Of a stretch of 64,000 nt of DNA, positions 1 to 9,231 are shown piece by piece. The notes beneath the pieces were generated by a model, which worked only from the letters and a program-made list of their open reading frames with translations, searched no databases and was not told the DNA's origin. The number at the start of each line of letters is the position of its first letter. The first letter of the stretch is position 1. The position numbers and the translations under genes were made by a program. Source of the stretch: Syntrophobacter fumaroxidans MPOB (GTDB lineage: Bacteria; Desulfobacterota; Syntrophobacteria; Syntrophobacterales; Syntrophobacteraceae); assembly GCF_000014965.1 (NCBI RefSeq), contig NC_008554.1, forward strand, positions 3,956,001 through 4,020,000, written 5' to 3'.

Positions 1-11
1 TCTCAGCCCCG

Positions 12-1301
12 TCAGAACATGTAGCTCAGGGTCAGCCCGATGAGATGGATGTCCGTGTTGTACTCCCCGTTGGCCGCAGTCAAGGGATTGAAGAAGCCGT
101 CGTTGGGATTGTCGTCCACCGTGTTGTTTTTGGTGCGGCTCACCATTTTCTGGAAGCCGTAGGACAACCCGGCGCGCAGCGCTCCATACCTGAAATCCGT
201 CCCGATGGTGATCAGGTGGGCGTCGGCGTCCGGGATGGACGGGTCGAAGGTGGAATCCGGAACGGGATTGCCCTGGTAGAGGTATCCGGCCACAAGCGCG
301 AACCGGTCGTTCAACTGGTATTTGGCCCCGATGCTTCCGGTCCATACGTCGTGCCAGTTCCTGTTGTTGACGGACACCATGCTGCCTGCGACCGGCTTGT
401 CGAGCCGGATGATCAACTGTTCGAAGGAAGACCACCCTTCCCATCGCGCGGCGACTTCCAGGGTGAGGGGATAGAAGCCCTTGTAGCACACACCGAAGTG
501 AACGCGCTGGGGGAGATTGAGTTGGGCGTCGCCGTCGGTGTCGGGAAACAGCAGTGAGAAATAAGCCGGTGCGCCGTTGGGCAGGGTGAACTCAGCCTTG
601 CCGTCGACGTTCACTCTGACCATGCTCCGATACGATGCCCCGATGGATACATCCGGATGGGGTTCAAACAGCGCCCCGAAACTCCATCCCACGCCGTGAC
701 CGTCCCCTTTGAACCTCTGTCCTCCGTCGGCGAGCCCCAAGGGCGCGAAATAGAGCTTTTTCTCCAAGGTGGTGTCCAGGATCAGGAAATCGGGACCGCC
801 GCCGATGGCCAGCCACGGCGTGACCTGCCAGGAAATCACGGGGTTGATGTCGTAAGTCGTCAATTCGGACTTGGTCGCGATATATCTTCCTTCCCAGTTG
901 TCCGCCCATTCCGTGGCGAGTCCGAAGGGATTGAACACTCCGAGTCCCAGGCTGATCTTGTCCGTGAACCGGTGAGTGACAAAAAAAGTGGAAGGAAAGA
1001 AAACATCCTTTTCGGCACTGGTGGAATTTCCGGTGAGCCCGCTCTTGAAATCGCGCAGGGGAATGAGCAACGTGGTCCCGACTTCGACCTGAGTGCCTTC
1101 GAATTTGCTCATCAGGGCGGGGTTGAAGAAAATGACCGAGGGATCTTCCCCGTGGGCGATGGTGGCTGCGGCCTGCCCGAGGGATGCGGCTCCCTGTGTG
1201 TAGATGGCAAAGCCCGAACCGAAAGCGGGAGAAGCGCCGATCAGGGCGAAACTGGCCAGCACGATCAACAGCATGGAACCGGCGATACGCAGACACAGCA
1301 T
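12..1301 (-). CDS. FadL/OmpP1/TodX-family outer-membrane porin
   Basis: Outer-membrane beta-barrel of the family that lets long-chain fatty acids or other hydrophobic substrates cross the outer membrane. The 429-residue product has a signal peptide (hydrophobic run at about residues 8-22, then Ala-rich processing region) followed by the family-typical mature start GFAIYTQGAASLGQAAA, and later the NPAL segment of the hatch domain. Length fits the family (about 400-450). I chose the ATG at 1301 because AAGGAGG lies just upstream; the open frame continues to 1577 but that extension is not signal-like. It is divergent from the methyltransferase at 1702. The substrate cannot be read from sequence. 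Confidence 0.9.
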   Translation of the reverse strand: MLCLRIAGSMLLIVLASFALIGASPAFGSGFAIYTQGAASLGQAAATIAHGEDPSVIFFNPALMSKFEGTQVEVGTTLLIPLRDFKSGLTGNSTSAEKDVFFPSTFFVTHRFTDKISLGLGVFNPFGLATEWADNWEGRYIATKSELTTYDINPVISWQVTPWLAIGGGPDFLILDTTLEKKLYFAPLGLADGGQRFKGDGHGVGWSFGALFEPHPDVSIGASYRSMVRVNVDGKAEFTLPNGAPAYFSLLFPDTDGDAQLNLPQRVHFGVCYKGFYPLTLEVAARWEGWSSFEQLIIRLDKPVAGSMVSVNNRNWHDVWTGSIGAKYQLNDRFALVAGYLYQGNPVPDSTFDPSIPDADAHLITIGTDFRYGALRAGLSYGFQKMVSRTKNNTVDDNPNDGFFNPLTAANGEYNTDIHLIGLTLSYMF

Positions 1302-1701
1302 ACTCCAACCTCCTTGTTCGTTGGCGATCCCCTTCGGCCAGGGGGGCCGTCCGCGGCCTTCGACTCGTTGCCGTCGGCTTGCCGGATGGAGACCGGATGT
1401 TCCTCGATCCATGGACGGCGCTCCGGGGTGCGCGGCAGAGCCGTGCTCGGGAGCGTCGCGATGATGATTGCCCGGACTGTCCTGCAGCGGCAAGAGCCGG
1501 ACACACAGGAACGGGGGATAGTGTTCCGCATGAGGTGTGAATTCATACAAACAGCATTTGTGACCGGATGTCAACATCGCATTTCATCATCACGAGAATG
1601 CTTCGGGAGCGCGGCGAGATTCGTGCAGCGCTCTTTTTTCAAGCGGTCCGAATACCGTTGGAAAAGCTGGCGCGCCGTGGTAATAGAAGCTGATCCCGAA
1701 T
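1302..1701. other. Intergenic region between divergent genes
   Basis: About 400 bases separating the FadL gene (minus) from the methyltransferase gene (plus). It must hold promoters for both. Only the FadL ribosome-binding site (AAGGAGG just upstream of 1301) is clear. Open frames crossing it are extensions of the flanking genes or antisense shadows. Confidence 0.5.
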
Positions 1702-2547
1702 TTGAAAAAATACAGGAGCCATCCCGACCACATGCAATGCATCGAGTACCTGATGGAAAGCGAGGATGAGGCGACCCGTCTGGAAATGAAGACGGATTGC
1801 CGGTCCGTTGAGGCGCAGGCCCTCTGGGCGGGCCTCGGGCCGGGAATGCGGGTCGCGGACATCTGCTGCGGAACGGGCAAGACCAGCGCGTGCCTGAACG
1901 CGCTGGTTCAACCGGGGGGAACGGTGATCGGAATCGACGGATCCCCCGAGAGGGTCGCTTACGCCGTCGATCACTATGGAGGGGAGGGGATTGAGTTCAG
2001 GTGCCGGGACATCCGGGAACCGCTCGAGGACCTCGGCCTCTTCGACTTCGTCTGGGTGCGCTTCGTGCTCGAGTACTATCGTTCCACCGGTTTCGAGCTG
2101 GTTTCCCACCTTTCCCGAATCGTCAAGCCGGGAGGGGTCCTTTGCCTCATCGATCTCGATCACAATTGCCTCTGTCACTATGGAATCCCTCCAAGGCTCG
2201 AGAGAACCCTGTTCGCTCTCGTCGGAATGTCCGAGCGGGAAGCCGATTTTGACCCTTACGCCGGCAGGAGACTCTATTCACATCTCTACCGGCTCGGGTA
2301 CCAGGAGATCGATCTGTTCGTCGAGGCTCACCATCTGATTTTCGGCGATCTGGAAGGAAAGGATTCGTACAACTGGGCGAAGAAGGTGGAAGTCGCTTCG
2401 CGGAAGCTCGGCTTCGATTTCGCCGAATACGGCGGCGGAGTCGAAGAATTCAAGGCGGAATTCAAAGATTTCTTTTCCGATCCGGGACGGTTCACCTATT
2501 CTCCCCTGATCCGCTGCCGGGGTCGCAGGCCGTTGGACGAAAGATAG
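1702..2547 (+). CDS. Class I SAM-dependent methyltransferase
   Basis: Predicted small-molecule or lipid methyltransferase with a Rossmann fold. Motif I is VADICCGTGKTS (about residues 50-61), followed by the acidic end of strand 2 (VIGIDGSPE) and the post-I/motif III region IVKPGGVLCLIDLDHN. Length of 281 residues is typical for this class. The upstream-most start is a TTG at 1702; an ATG at 1732 is an alternative with AGGAG 13 bases before it, and the choice is unsettled. It is convergent with the HD-GYP gene and has no functional neighbours. Substrate unknown. Confidence 0.8.
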   Translation: MKKYRSHPDHMQCIEYLMESEDEATRLEMKTDCRSVEAQALWAGLGPGMRVADICCGTGKTSACLNALVQPGGTVIGIDGSPERVAYAVDHYGGEGIEFRCRDIREPLEDLGLFDFVWVRFVLEYYRSTGFELVSHLSRIVKPGGVLCLIDLDHNCLCHYGIPPRLERTLFALVGMSEREADFDPYAGRRLYSHLYRLGYQEIDLFVEAHHLIFGDLEGKDSYNWAKKVEVASRKLGFDFAEYGGGVEEFKAEFKDFFSDPGRFTYSPLIRCRGRRPLDER

Positions 2548-2710
2548 CGAAACGTCCATGCGAAGCGTCGGCTCCCGGTCGATACGCACTCGCACCGCCC
2601 CGGCGCATCTGCGCCTTTCGGAGAAGTCGTGTCGAATCGAGGCGCCCCGGGGGCGTTTTCCTCCCTCAGCCTCGATCGGCGCGCATCCGGCGGGACCGTC
2701 ACACGCCGCC

Positions 2711-4621
2711 CTAGGGCCGGGGCACCATTTCCTTGCGTTGAAGGTACCTGAGGAAAGCGTCGACGACATCGCTGTCGAAGTGAATTCCACGTTCGTGGTT
2801 GAGAATCTCCAAGGCTTGTCCCAATGGCATGGGGTCCCGGTAGTGTCTCTTTGATGTGATGGCCTCAAACACGTCTGCCACGGCGAGGATCCTTGCGCCG
2901 AGGGGGATTTCCATTCCCCGCAGCCCCTTCGGATAACCGCTGCCGTCATATTTTTCGTGGTGGCAGCCGGCGATCTCAGGGACTTGCCGGTACAACCCCT
3001 CGAAACGGATCTGTTCCAAGATGATTCTTGTTTTTTCAGCGTGTTTCTCGATTTCCTGCCGCTCCTCGGGCTCCAGCTTCCCGTTTTTCTTCAGGATCGA
3101 GTCACAAACCCCGATCTTCCCGTAGTCGTGCAGCAAGGCCGCGACCCGAATCATTTCGCAAAAGTCCTTCGGCATGCCCATTTCCTCGGAGATCCCGACC
3201 GCGTATTCGGTGACCCGTTCCGAATGACCGGCAGTGAGGGGGGCCCGGGCGTCAATACTGGCGGCGAGGGTGTGCAGGATCGACCGGAACTGCTCCAGTT
3301 TGGACTGAATCAGGGCCGCATTGTGCAGGCTGATGGCGATTTCCTGGGCCACTCCCATGATGAGGCTGATGTCGCTCTGAAGCAGGAGCCTTTTGGTCTG
3401 CAGGTTGTCCACCGCGATGATGCCCAACGCGTCGTCTTCGTAAATGATCGGGCAGCAGATGAAGGACTTGGTTTTCATTTGCCGCGCGAATTCAAGGCTC
3501 CGGGGCGACAGTTCATCCTTGATCTCATCGATGTTGTTGATGAGGAAAGGTTTGCGTTCACGCAACGAGATGATGAAGATGCCCCTCGAGTCCGACCTCA
3601 CGCGGAAGCTGGAGTTGTTGAGAATCTCGATCAAGTCCTCCGAATAGCCGAACCCCGTGCAGAAATTCAGCCTTGTTCTGTCCGTGCTCACCAGCCAGAT
3701 CATGCCGCGGTCGAAGTCCAGCCGCTGCTCGAATTTGCGTATGACATTGCTCAGGATGCCGTCGATTTCCATCTGCTTGCTGAGCGCCTGACCGATCTCG
3801 TTGATGAACAACGCATTGTTATAATTGGTGTTGATCTGCTCGATCAGCTTGTCGTTGGAGTCCCTGAGGTTCACAATGGCGCTGCTGAATTCGCGCACCT
3901 GCAAATGCGAGGCGTAGAGGCTGATGAGGAGCACGCCGAGCAGGCCCGCCGCCAGAAAGACACCCAGGGTGTACGAGGAAACCTCCTGGCAGGCGATGAG
4001 TCCCACCAGCGCGATGCCGACGGCGAAAGCATTCCGCACCTTGTGCCAGAATGCGGATGGCGAGCGCTGCCACGAGACGATGTAACGGCAAACTTGGCCG
4101 TTGTCGCGAAACATGCACTCCGGATGTTCGATTCTAGGCAGCCGATGCTTGAACACCAAGGATACCGCGTCGATGTGTCCGATCCTGTTCTCGCACTGGT
4201 AGGGTCTTTCCCGGACACCCTCGACGGGAGTGAAGGTGAGCTCGACGGTTTCCGACCGAAGCCGCCTGGCCGTGCAGGTCGACGATCTCGTGAAGTTGAT
4301 GCTGGCTTTGCCGAGCATCTCGTAGGCGGTGGCGGGTGCCACATGACTGAGGACGTACTGTTTCATGGCCCCGATCGATTCCGCCGACGCCGCGAACCTG
4401 CCGGCTTCCCGCGCGATGTTCGTGTTGCCGGTGACGTTCACCAACTGTTCATAAAACCGGTCCACCTGGCTCTGGCTGAACCAGTGTCCTTCGTCTTCGA
4501 CCTGGTAGCGTTCCATTCCCGCATAATTGAGCAGATCCGAGATGTTGATGTAGGGATAACGCTTCCTGAGCAGCGCGATAAAGGTGTTTATGATTCTGCT
4601 GTTGTAGAGGGGACGGTCCAT
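2711..4621 (-). CDS. Membrane GAF-HD-GYP phosphodiesterase
   Basis: Predicted c-di-GMP phosphodiesterase, 636 residues. Residues 1-190 form a cytosolic N-terminal region I do not recognise with confidence. Two membrane segments follow (about 199-212 and 217-237), then a GAF domain (about 265-425) and a C-terminal HD-GYP domain. The catalytic HD pair is at H488-D489 (LLHDYGKIG) and the GYP motif (HHEKYDGSGYPKG) is at 544-556, so the catalytic site looks intact. The ATG at 4621 is preceded by GAGGG. A TTG at 4633 overlaps the stop of the upstream gene as TTGA, so the two genes are tightly coupled. Its partner carries PilZ-like domains, which suggests a shared c-di-GMP circuit. Confidence 0.88.
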   Translation of the reverse strand: MDRPLYNSRIINTFIALLRKRYPYINISDLLNYAGMERYQVEDEGHWFSQSQVDRFYEQLVNVTGNTNIAREAGRFAASAESIGAMKQYVLSHVAPATAYEMLGKASINFTRSSTCTARRLRSETVELTFTPVEGVRERPYQCENRIGHIDAVSLVFKHRLPRIEHPECMFRDNGQVCRYIVSWQRSPSAFWHKVRNAFAVGIALVGLIACQEVSSYTLGVFLAAGLLGVLLISLYASHLQVREFSSAIVNLRDSNDKLIEQINTNYNNALFINEIGQALSKQMEIDGILSNVIRKFEQRLDFDRGMIWLVSTDRTRLNFCTGFGYSEDLIEILNNSSFRVRSDSRGIFIISLRERKPFLINNIDEIKDELSPRSLEFARQMKTKSFICCPIIYEDDALGIIAVDNLQTKRLLLQSDISLIMGVAQEIAISLHNAALIQSKLEQFRSILHTLAASIDARAPLTAGHSERVTEYAVGISEEMGMPKDFCEMIRVAALLHDYGKIGVCDSILKKNGKLEPEERQEIEKHAEKTRIILEQIRFEGLYRQVPEIAGCHHEKYDGSGYPKGLRGMEIPLGARILAVADVFEAITSKRHYRDPMPLGQALEILNHERGIHFDSDVVDAFLRYLQRKEMVPRP

Positions 4622-4629
4622 CTCGGCCC

Positions 4630-7600
4630 TCAAATCACCGTGATCCCGCTGCCCTGTTCCTGTTTGCGGCGGGAACGGCTGAGCAGGTTCTCCATGTAGG
4701 AGAAATACTGATCGCTGTACTGGGAATTGAACACCCAGAGATCGTACTGTTTTTCAAAAGGGATACGCCTGCTCTCGGCGTAGCTCACCGGATAGAGCAA
4801 AATGGGAAAATCCTGCGGATCCTCAATCCGCAGCCGCCGCATGAGAGTGCCCAGGGCGGACAGAAAAGCCGTGCCGGGCAGATTGTCCTGGTCCAGCACG
4901 ATGACATGCATGCAGTTCGTGAGATTGGAGAGGTTCAGCCCGATATCGGAGCGGGTGATCATGATGACCGCCTTCAGCTCGCGGCCTTTTTTCAGGGAAA
5001 ACAAGTGCCGCTCCCTTTTGAAACCGAGCCGTCGGTACTCTTTGTTCAGGTCGCAGCACCTGATCATGTCCGGATGTAAATCCAGGGCGTAGAGCAGGAG
5101 ACCACCGGAAGTGTGTTCGTAAAAGCTTCCCAGTTCGAGCAAATCTTCGGGTTGGGTGGGGTGAAGCTCATGGTCCTCAAGCAGCGGGGCGGGTTCCGTC
5201 AGGCTTGCCGGCTCTCCGTGCAGATGCAGGTAAGCGAACCGGTTCAGAGATGCCCCCCGCGGATCGTTCAGGCTCTTCGTGAATCCTCCGAACACCCGGT
5301 TGGGGAACCTGTTCTCGGGGCGGTAGTAGGAAATGATGAAGTTCATGTGAGTCGAATAGAGGCAGGCGAAGTCGTTCACATAACGACCGATCTGTTCGAG
5401 CACGACGATGCCCGCTTTTCTGAGCCAGGACCCCGTGGCGGCATGGTGATGGAACAGCCATGTGTTGTCATAGAACCTGACCATGGAAATGTGTCCGTGG
5501 ATCGCCCCCTTCTCCTGGTACGTGAAATGCTTGACGATTTCCGGGCTGTGCAGATACAGCTTTTCGTAAGTGTCTTTGAGCTTTTCCTTGTTGGCGTGAA
5601 TGAGCGCATACTTGCGCGGGTAAAAGAATCCGGTTTCGAAGAAAAACTTCCACAGGGCGTCGAGATCCACCCGTCCGCAAACGTAGGAACGTTGATCGGC
5701 GGCACGGTGCAGAACGCTCGAGAGCCTGACCTGGTCTCCGACGTTCATGTCCAGGAAGGCCATGCCGCAACGCACGTGGTTGTCCCGGTTGCCGTTGCGG
5801 ACCGCGTTTCGGTAAACGACCTGGCCCGTGCAAGTGATCTTGAAGCCGTTGGCAAATTCGATCTCGATTTCCGGAACGATCATGCCGGTGAGCAGGACGG
5901 AATCCTCACAATTCTCCTCCACGGACACGCCGCCCCCTGAAATGTCCTCGATTTCGAGGTTGACCATCCTCCCGGTCAAAGGATGTCGAAAGATCAGGTT
6001 CGGGGTGGGAGACAACCGCAACCGAGTGCTCCTGAATGCCTTGGGCTTGAACCTTCGGATGTTGTCGCTGAGAGTCCGCAACACGAAAGTCCGAGTCTTC
6101 TGCCCGTGACTCTCACGGGTGATGCGGCATTCGCCCGAAAAGACGACCCGCCCTTCCTTGCGGAAAATGATCGTTGCGGTAGCCTTGGGATTGATCCACA
6201 GGAAGGACTGAGGAGGGACGATGGTGACCTCGATCCGAAACGAAACGGCGCTGAATTCGATCAGAGACCCGGAAAGCACCGCCCCTGCCTGGATGAATTC
6301 CACCTCCACATCCCGGCACGGGTAGCGCTTCGATTTCCTGAACCTCAGTTCGTGGCTCGTCTCGGGAAGCTCGAAGCGGAGCACGCCCGCCTCGATCCCC
6401 TTGAGGTCAGGCTTCACGAGAACGATCTTGAGGCCGTCGGTGAGGATCAGATTCAGGAAATCATAAGACCCGTGGTCATGCAGAGTAAGCGGGTCGGTCA
6501 GCCGGCAATCGAGCGTTTCTCCCAGACAGGGAAGAGGCTTCGCCCTGAGCGAGACCAGGGATTCGTACTTCTTGTGACGGAAATTGACGAGAATGCTCTG
6601 GTCTTGAAAATTGATGAAATTGATGTCGTTGATAAGGTCTTTCTTATGGATGCTTCTGGTTTCGTCAAGCCTGTCGTCCAGGTCCGTGTTCTGAAACAAA
6701 TCGGCGATACGGAGCAGGTTGATGTGTCCCAGGTCGCCGTTTCGGATCGCGAGCGGGGCCCCCTCGCTCCGGTGCCACGGGAAAGGGGGAGTGGAGTCAG
6801 GTTTAGCCTGGGCTGAATCCGTCGGGAGCCGCATTCCGGCTTCGAGATCGGCAAGGAGCTCGCCCGCGCTGCGATAACGCTCGCGGCTGCCGGTGCACAG
6901 ACCACCGATCACGCCGTCGATCCAGGACGGGATGCTCCCGTTCCTCCTGGAAGGCAACCACTCGTCGGGGAGCTTTCCCCCCGAGTCATAGAATGCATCA
7001 GGGTGGGGAAACGGAGGCTCCCCGCACAACATCTGGTAGAAGACGGCGCCCAGCGAATACAGGTCGGCCGAAGGCGACACAGGATGGTCGTCCGGGAAAA
7101 GCGCGCGCTCGGGAGCGATATACGGATGGTTTTCCCGCCCCGGACGGATGGGCCAGTCCGGCAGCAAGTCCCGCGGAGCGAGAAGGCCCCGGCGGAAATT
7201 CATGATCCGGGGACCCGAGGCGGTCAGCAGGATGTCCCCGGGGCACAACTCCCCGTGAACGACGCCGTTTCGATGGCAGGCATCGAGCCCGCGGGCCACC
7301 CCTTCGACTATCCGCAAAGTTGCATCCGGGCCGAGCGTTCCTTTCAACATGCGGGATCGAAGCGTATTCTCCTCGGCTCGGTCCAGGACCTGGACAACCT
7401 GGTCGTTGGTTTCGTCATAATATTCCGCGCAACCGACGATATTGGGGTGGGGTCCGATCTTTTCGAACGCTTTCCGGTCCTCCCCTATCCGTTCGGCCCG
7501 TTCGTGCTGTCGAGCGCGGTCGTTCAGGAACGGCAGGGTGATCACGCGGATGCGCCGGAGCTGTCCTTCCTGCTGTGGTTCCAGGGAGCGAGCCAGGTAT

Positions 7601-8277
7601 TCGGTCAGTCCGGGTTCGATTGAGAGAGTCTCGCAAAGCCTGTGTCCATGAACCACCGAGGGCGGTTTCATGTACGCGCCCCAGCGATGGAGGATTTCGG
7701 CCAGTTGCTTTTGGTCCGACAGGGAATCGCTTTCGAGCAAGTTAGCGGACGGACCGGCACCGGGATCGGTGAGGCGGTTCAGCAGCCGGTCGTCCATGGG
7801 GAGCACAGGCCACCTCGATGCCCCGTTGACGTTCAGCTGCACGGAATCGCGGGCCAGCACCACCAGTTCCCTGAACGAAGTGCGCCTGTAGAGGCCGGTG
7901 TCCGCCCTGCCGACCAGGGTGCGCAGGGATTCGATCTTGAAGTGCAGGCTGCGGAAAGGATTCCGGCGTTCACGTGTTCCATCCACGCACCAGAACTCGT
8001 CATCGCCTTGAATCTGAGGACCCCAGTCCTTGATATCCAATACAAAGACGGCATGAGGGGCAATGAGCACAATGTCGATCTCGCACACCTGGCGAGCGTG
8101 TTCGTCGGGGATGGCCAGGACGGGCAGGACGACATACTCGGGACCGTGGAGCCCGAGCCCTTCAAGGGATTTGGGTGCAGGCACCGGGGGCAGATTCTCC
8201 ACCAGAAAGCGGATCACTTTCTTCAGGCTTTCGCTTCGAGGCAGCGAACCACTGAGAGGTAAAATCAGTCGAGCCAC
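4630..8277 (-). CDS. NERD - pseudokinase - tandem PilZ multidomain protein
   Basis: Very large signalling protein (1215 residues). Order: NERD nuclease-related domain (about 40-150, with CEIDIVLI and VLDIKDW); Ser/Thr kinase-like domain (about 220-480); linker; two PilZ-like modules (about 640-740 and 745-860); a C-terminal region of about 345 residues of uncertain fold. The kinase core looks inactive: there is no glycine loop, the lysine motif reads VITL, HRD is replaced by HGE (341-343) and DFG by NFR (360-362), while APE (388-390) is kept. PilZ module 1 has RKSKR (647-651); module 2 has DISGGG (778-783). I chose GTG at 8277 because AAGGGAG precedes it; the frame stays open to 8433 without a convincing signal. 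It overlaps the HD-GYP gene. Confidence 0.85.
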   Translation of the reverse strand: MARLILPLSGSLPRSESLKKVIRFLVENLPPVPAPKSLEGLGLHGPEYVVLPVLAIPDEHARQVCEIDIVLIAPHAVFVLDIKDWGPQIQGDDEFWCVDGTRERRNPFRSLHFKIESLRTLVGRADTGLYRRTSFRELVVLARDSVQLNVNGASRWPVLPMDDRLLNRLTDPGAGPSANLLESDSLSDQKQLAEILHRWGAYMKPPSVVHGHRLCETLSIEPGLTEYLARSLEPQQEGQLRRIRVITLPFLNDRARQHERAERIGEDRKAFEKIGPHPNIVGCAEYYDETNDQVVQVLDRAEENTLRSRMLKGTLGPDATLRIVEGVARGLDACHRNGVVHGELCPGDILLTASGPRIMNFRRGLLAPRDLLPDWPIRPGRENHPYIAPERALFPDDHPVSPSADLYSLGAVFYQMLCGEPPFPHPDAFYDSGGKLPDEWLPSRRNGSIPSWIDGVIGGLCTGSRERYRSAGELLADLEAGMRLPTDSAQAKPDSTPPFPWHRSEGAPLAIRNGDLGHINLLRIADLFQNTDLDDRLDETRSIHKKDLINDINFINFQDQSILVNFRHKKYESLVSLRAKPLPCLGETLDCRLTDPLTLHDHGSYDFLNLILTDGLKIVLVKPDLKGIEAGVLRFELPETSHELRFRKSKRYPCRDVEVEFIQAGAVLSGSLIEFSAVSFRIEVTIVPPQSFLWINPKATATIIFRKEGRVVFSGECRITRESHGQKTRTFVLRTLSDNIRRFKPKAFRSTRLRLSPTPNLIFRHPLTGRMVNLEIEDISGGGVSVEENCEDSVLLTGMIVPEIEIEFANGFKITCTGQVVYRNAVRNGNRDNHVRCGMAFLDMNVGDQVRLSSVLHRAADQRSYVCGRVDLDALWKFFFETGFFYPRKYALIHANKEKLKDTYEKLYLHSPEIVKHFTYQEKGAIHGHISMVRFYDNTWLFHHHAATGSWLRKAGIVVLEQIGRYVNDFACLYSTHMNFIISYYRPENRFPNRVFGGFTKSLNDPRGASLNRFAYLHLHGEPASLTEPAPLLEDHELHPTQPEDLLELGSFYEHTSGGLLLYALDLHPDMIRCCDLNKEYRRLGFKRERHLFSLKKGRELKAVIMITRSDIGLNLSNLTNCMHVIVLDQDNLPGTAFLSALGTLMRRLRIEDPQDFPILLYPVSYAESRRIPFEKQYDLWVFNSQYSDQYFSYMENLLSRSRRKQEQGSGITVI

Positions 8278-9231
8278 TAGAGCGCTCCCTTGATCGTCGA
8301 TGGCCCGTAAATCGCCCCGCCACAGCGCGGTCCGCGGGCTCCGGGGAAGCCGGGAGCACACCCCACCCCTGTTCCAGTGGAGCGAAAACCGGCCTCCTCC
8401 AAGCGGAAGCGCACGCGAACCAGTTTGCGGCACCTGCGGATATTTCCTGCAAGCCGATTATTTTTCGGGAAAGTCAGCAACAAGATCTATAATGTTACTG
8501 TTCGTTGATTACGTTCCGCCCCTCAACCCCATATCTGTGCTTTCCAGTTTAGCCTCCGGAAACACCAAAAGCAAACGATCATTGAACATCCGAAAAAAAG
8601 TCTGCGAAAAACCGCCACCTTCTGCTTCCGCATACCATCAGGAACCGTGTCGTCGTGCACAGTACGAGAGCTGGAGATAAAACGCCGCCCCGCATTCTGA
8701 TCCTGCCGCCGGGAGACAGCAGTGAACTTCACGTTCTCCCGTTCACGATGCCCATTCCAAAAGCAGCCTGTATTGGAATTGTTCCTGCCGTGCTTCGAGA
8801 ATAAATAAACATCGGCGCCTTCGATCCGGGACTTCTAGGAAGGATGCCTTTGAACTTATGTTTTAATGCCGAAAGAAACGTCGAATCAGTGGAGGCGGTC
8901 GGCGGTGAATCCCCGGAATATTCGTGGAGATGCCCCCGGGTGCGGGACCAGCCCGTGGAGTAGACGGGCAATGAGGTTTCGAGGGCGGGAAAGATGGCAA
9001 AGCCTGCTGATAATGCTTACCAAATGCTGGTTATTATTGTGTTATGCGATACGAGGCGGCATTCGGGCGTCGAGCCCCCGGGGCTTCCATGGCCGGGCGG
9101 CCCTCAAGCCCGGATTCAGAGGGCGCCAAGCGTCGGCCTTCAAATGAGCGGGTTCATCGGTGAAGCCGGTTCCATGTACGGGTGTCGACGGCGTTGGGTC
9201 GAGGGAGCCCGGCATCCCGGGAGGAGGAAAA
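8278..9231. other. Long non-coding stretch
   Basis: About 950 bases between the divergent NERD/PilZ gene and the cytochrome c gene. Short open frames here lack ribosome-binding sites and recognisable protein features, so I call none. There is a small hairpin GCCCGT/ACGGGC at 8951-8969 and an AT-rich patch near 9010-9045. I looked for a c-di-GMP (GEMM) riboswitch ahead of the cytochrome gene: a single GCAAAGCC-like stretch near 8998 is present but the second conserved element is missing. Confidence 0.4.

Noticed and set aside
45-1769. Long plus-strand open frames antisense to the FadL gene
   Set aside because: They lack ribosome-binding sites and family features and mirror the high GC coding strand of the porin; typical shadows in GC-rich DNA.
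8278-8433. Extended N-terminus of the NERD/PilZ protein from a GTG at 8433
   Set aside because: The extra 52 residues are Arg/Gly/Pro-rich with no family similarity, whereas GTG 8277 has AAGGGAG and starts at the usual NERD position.
8930-9110. Possible c-di-GMP (GEMM) riboswitch ahead of cytochrome c
   Set aside because: One GCAAAGCC-like stretch is present, but the paired GGCAAACC element and the tetraloop-receptor stems are not.
8300-9147. Several short open frames on both strands
   Set aside because: No start signals, no domains and frameshifted relative to each other; treated as non-coding.
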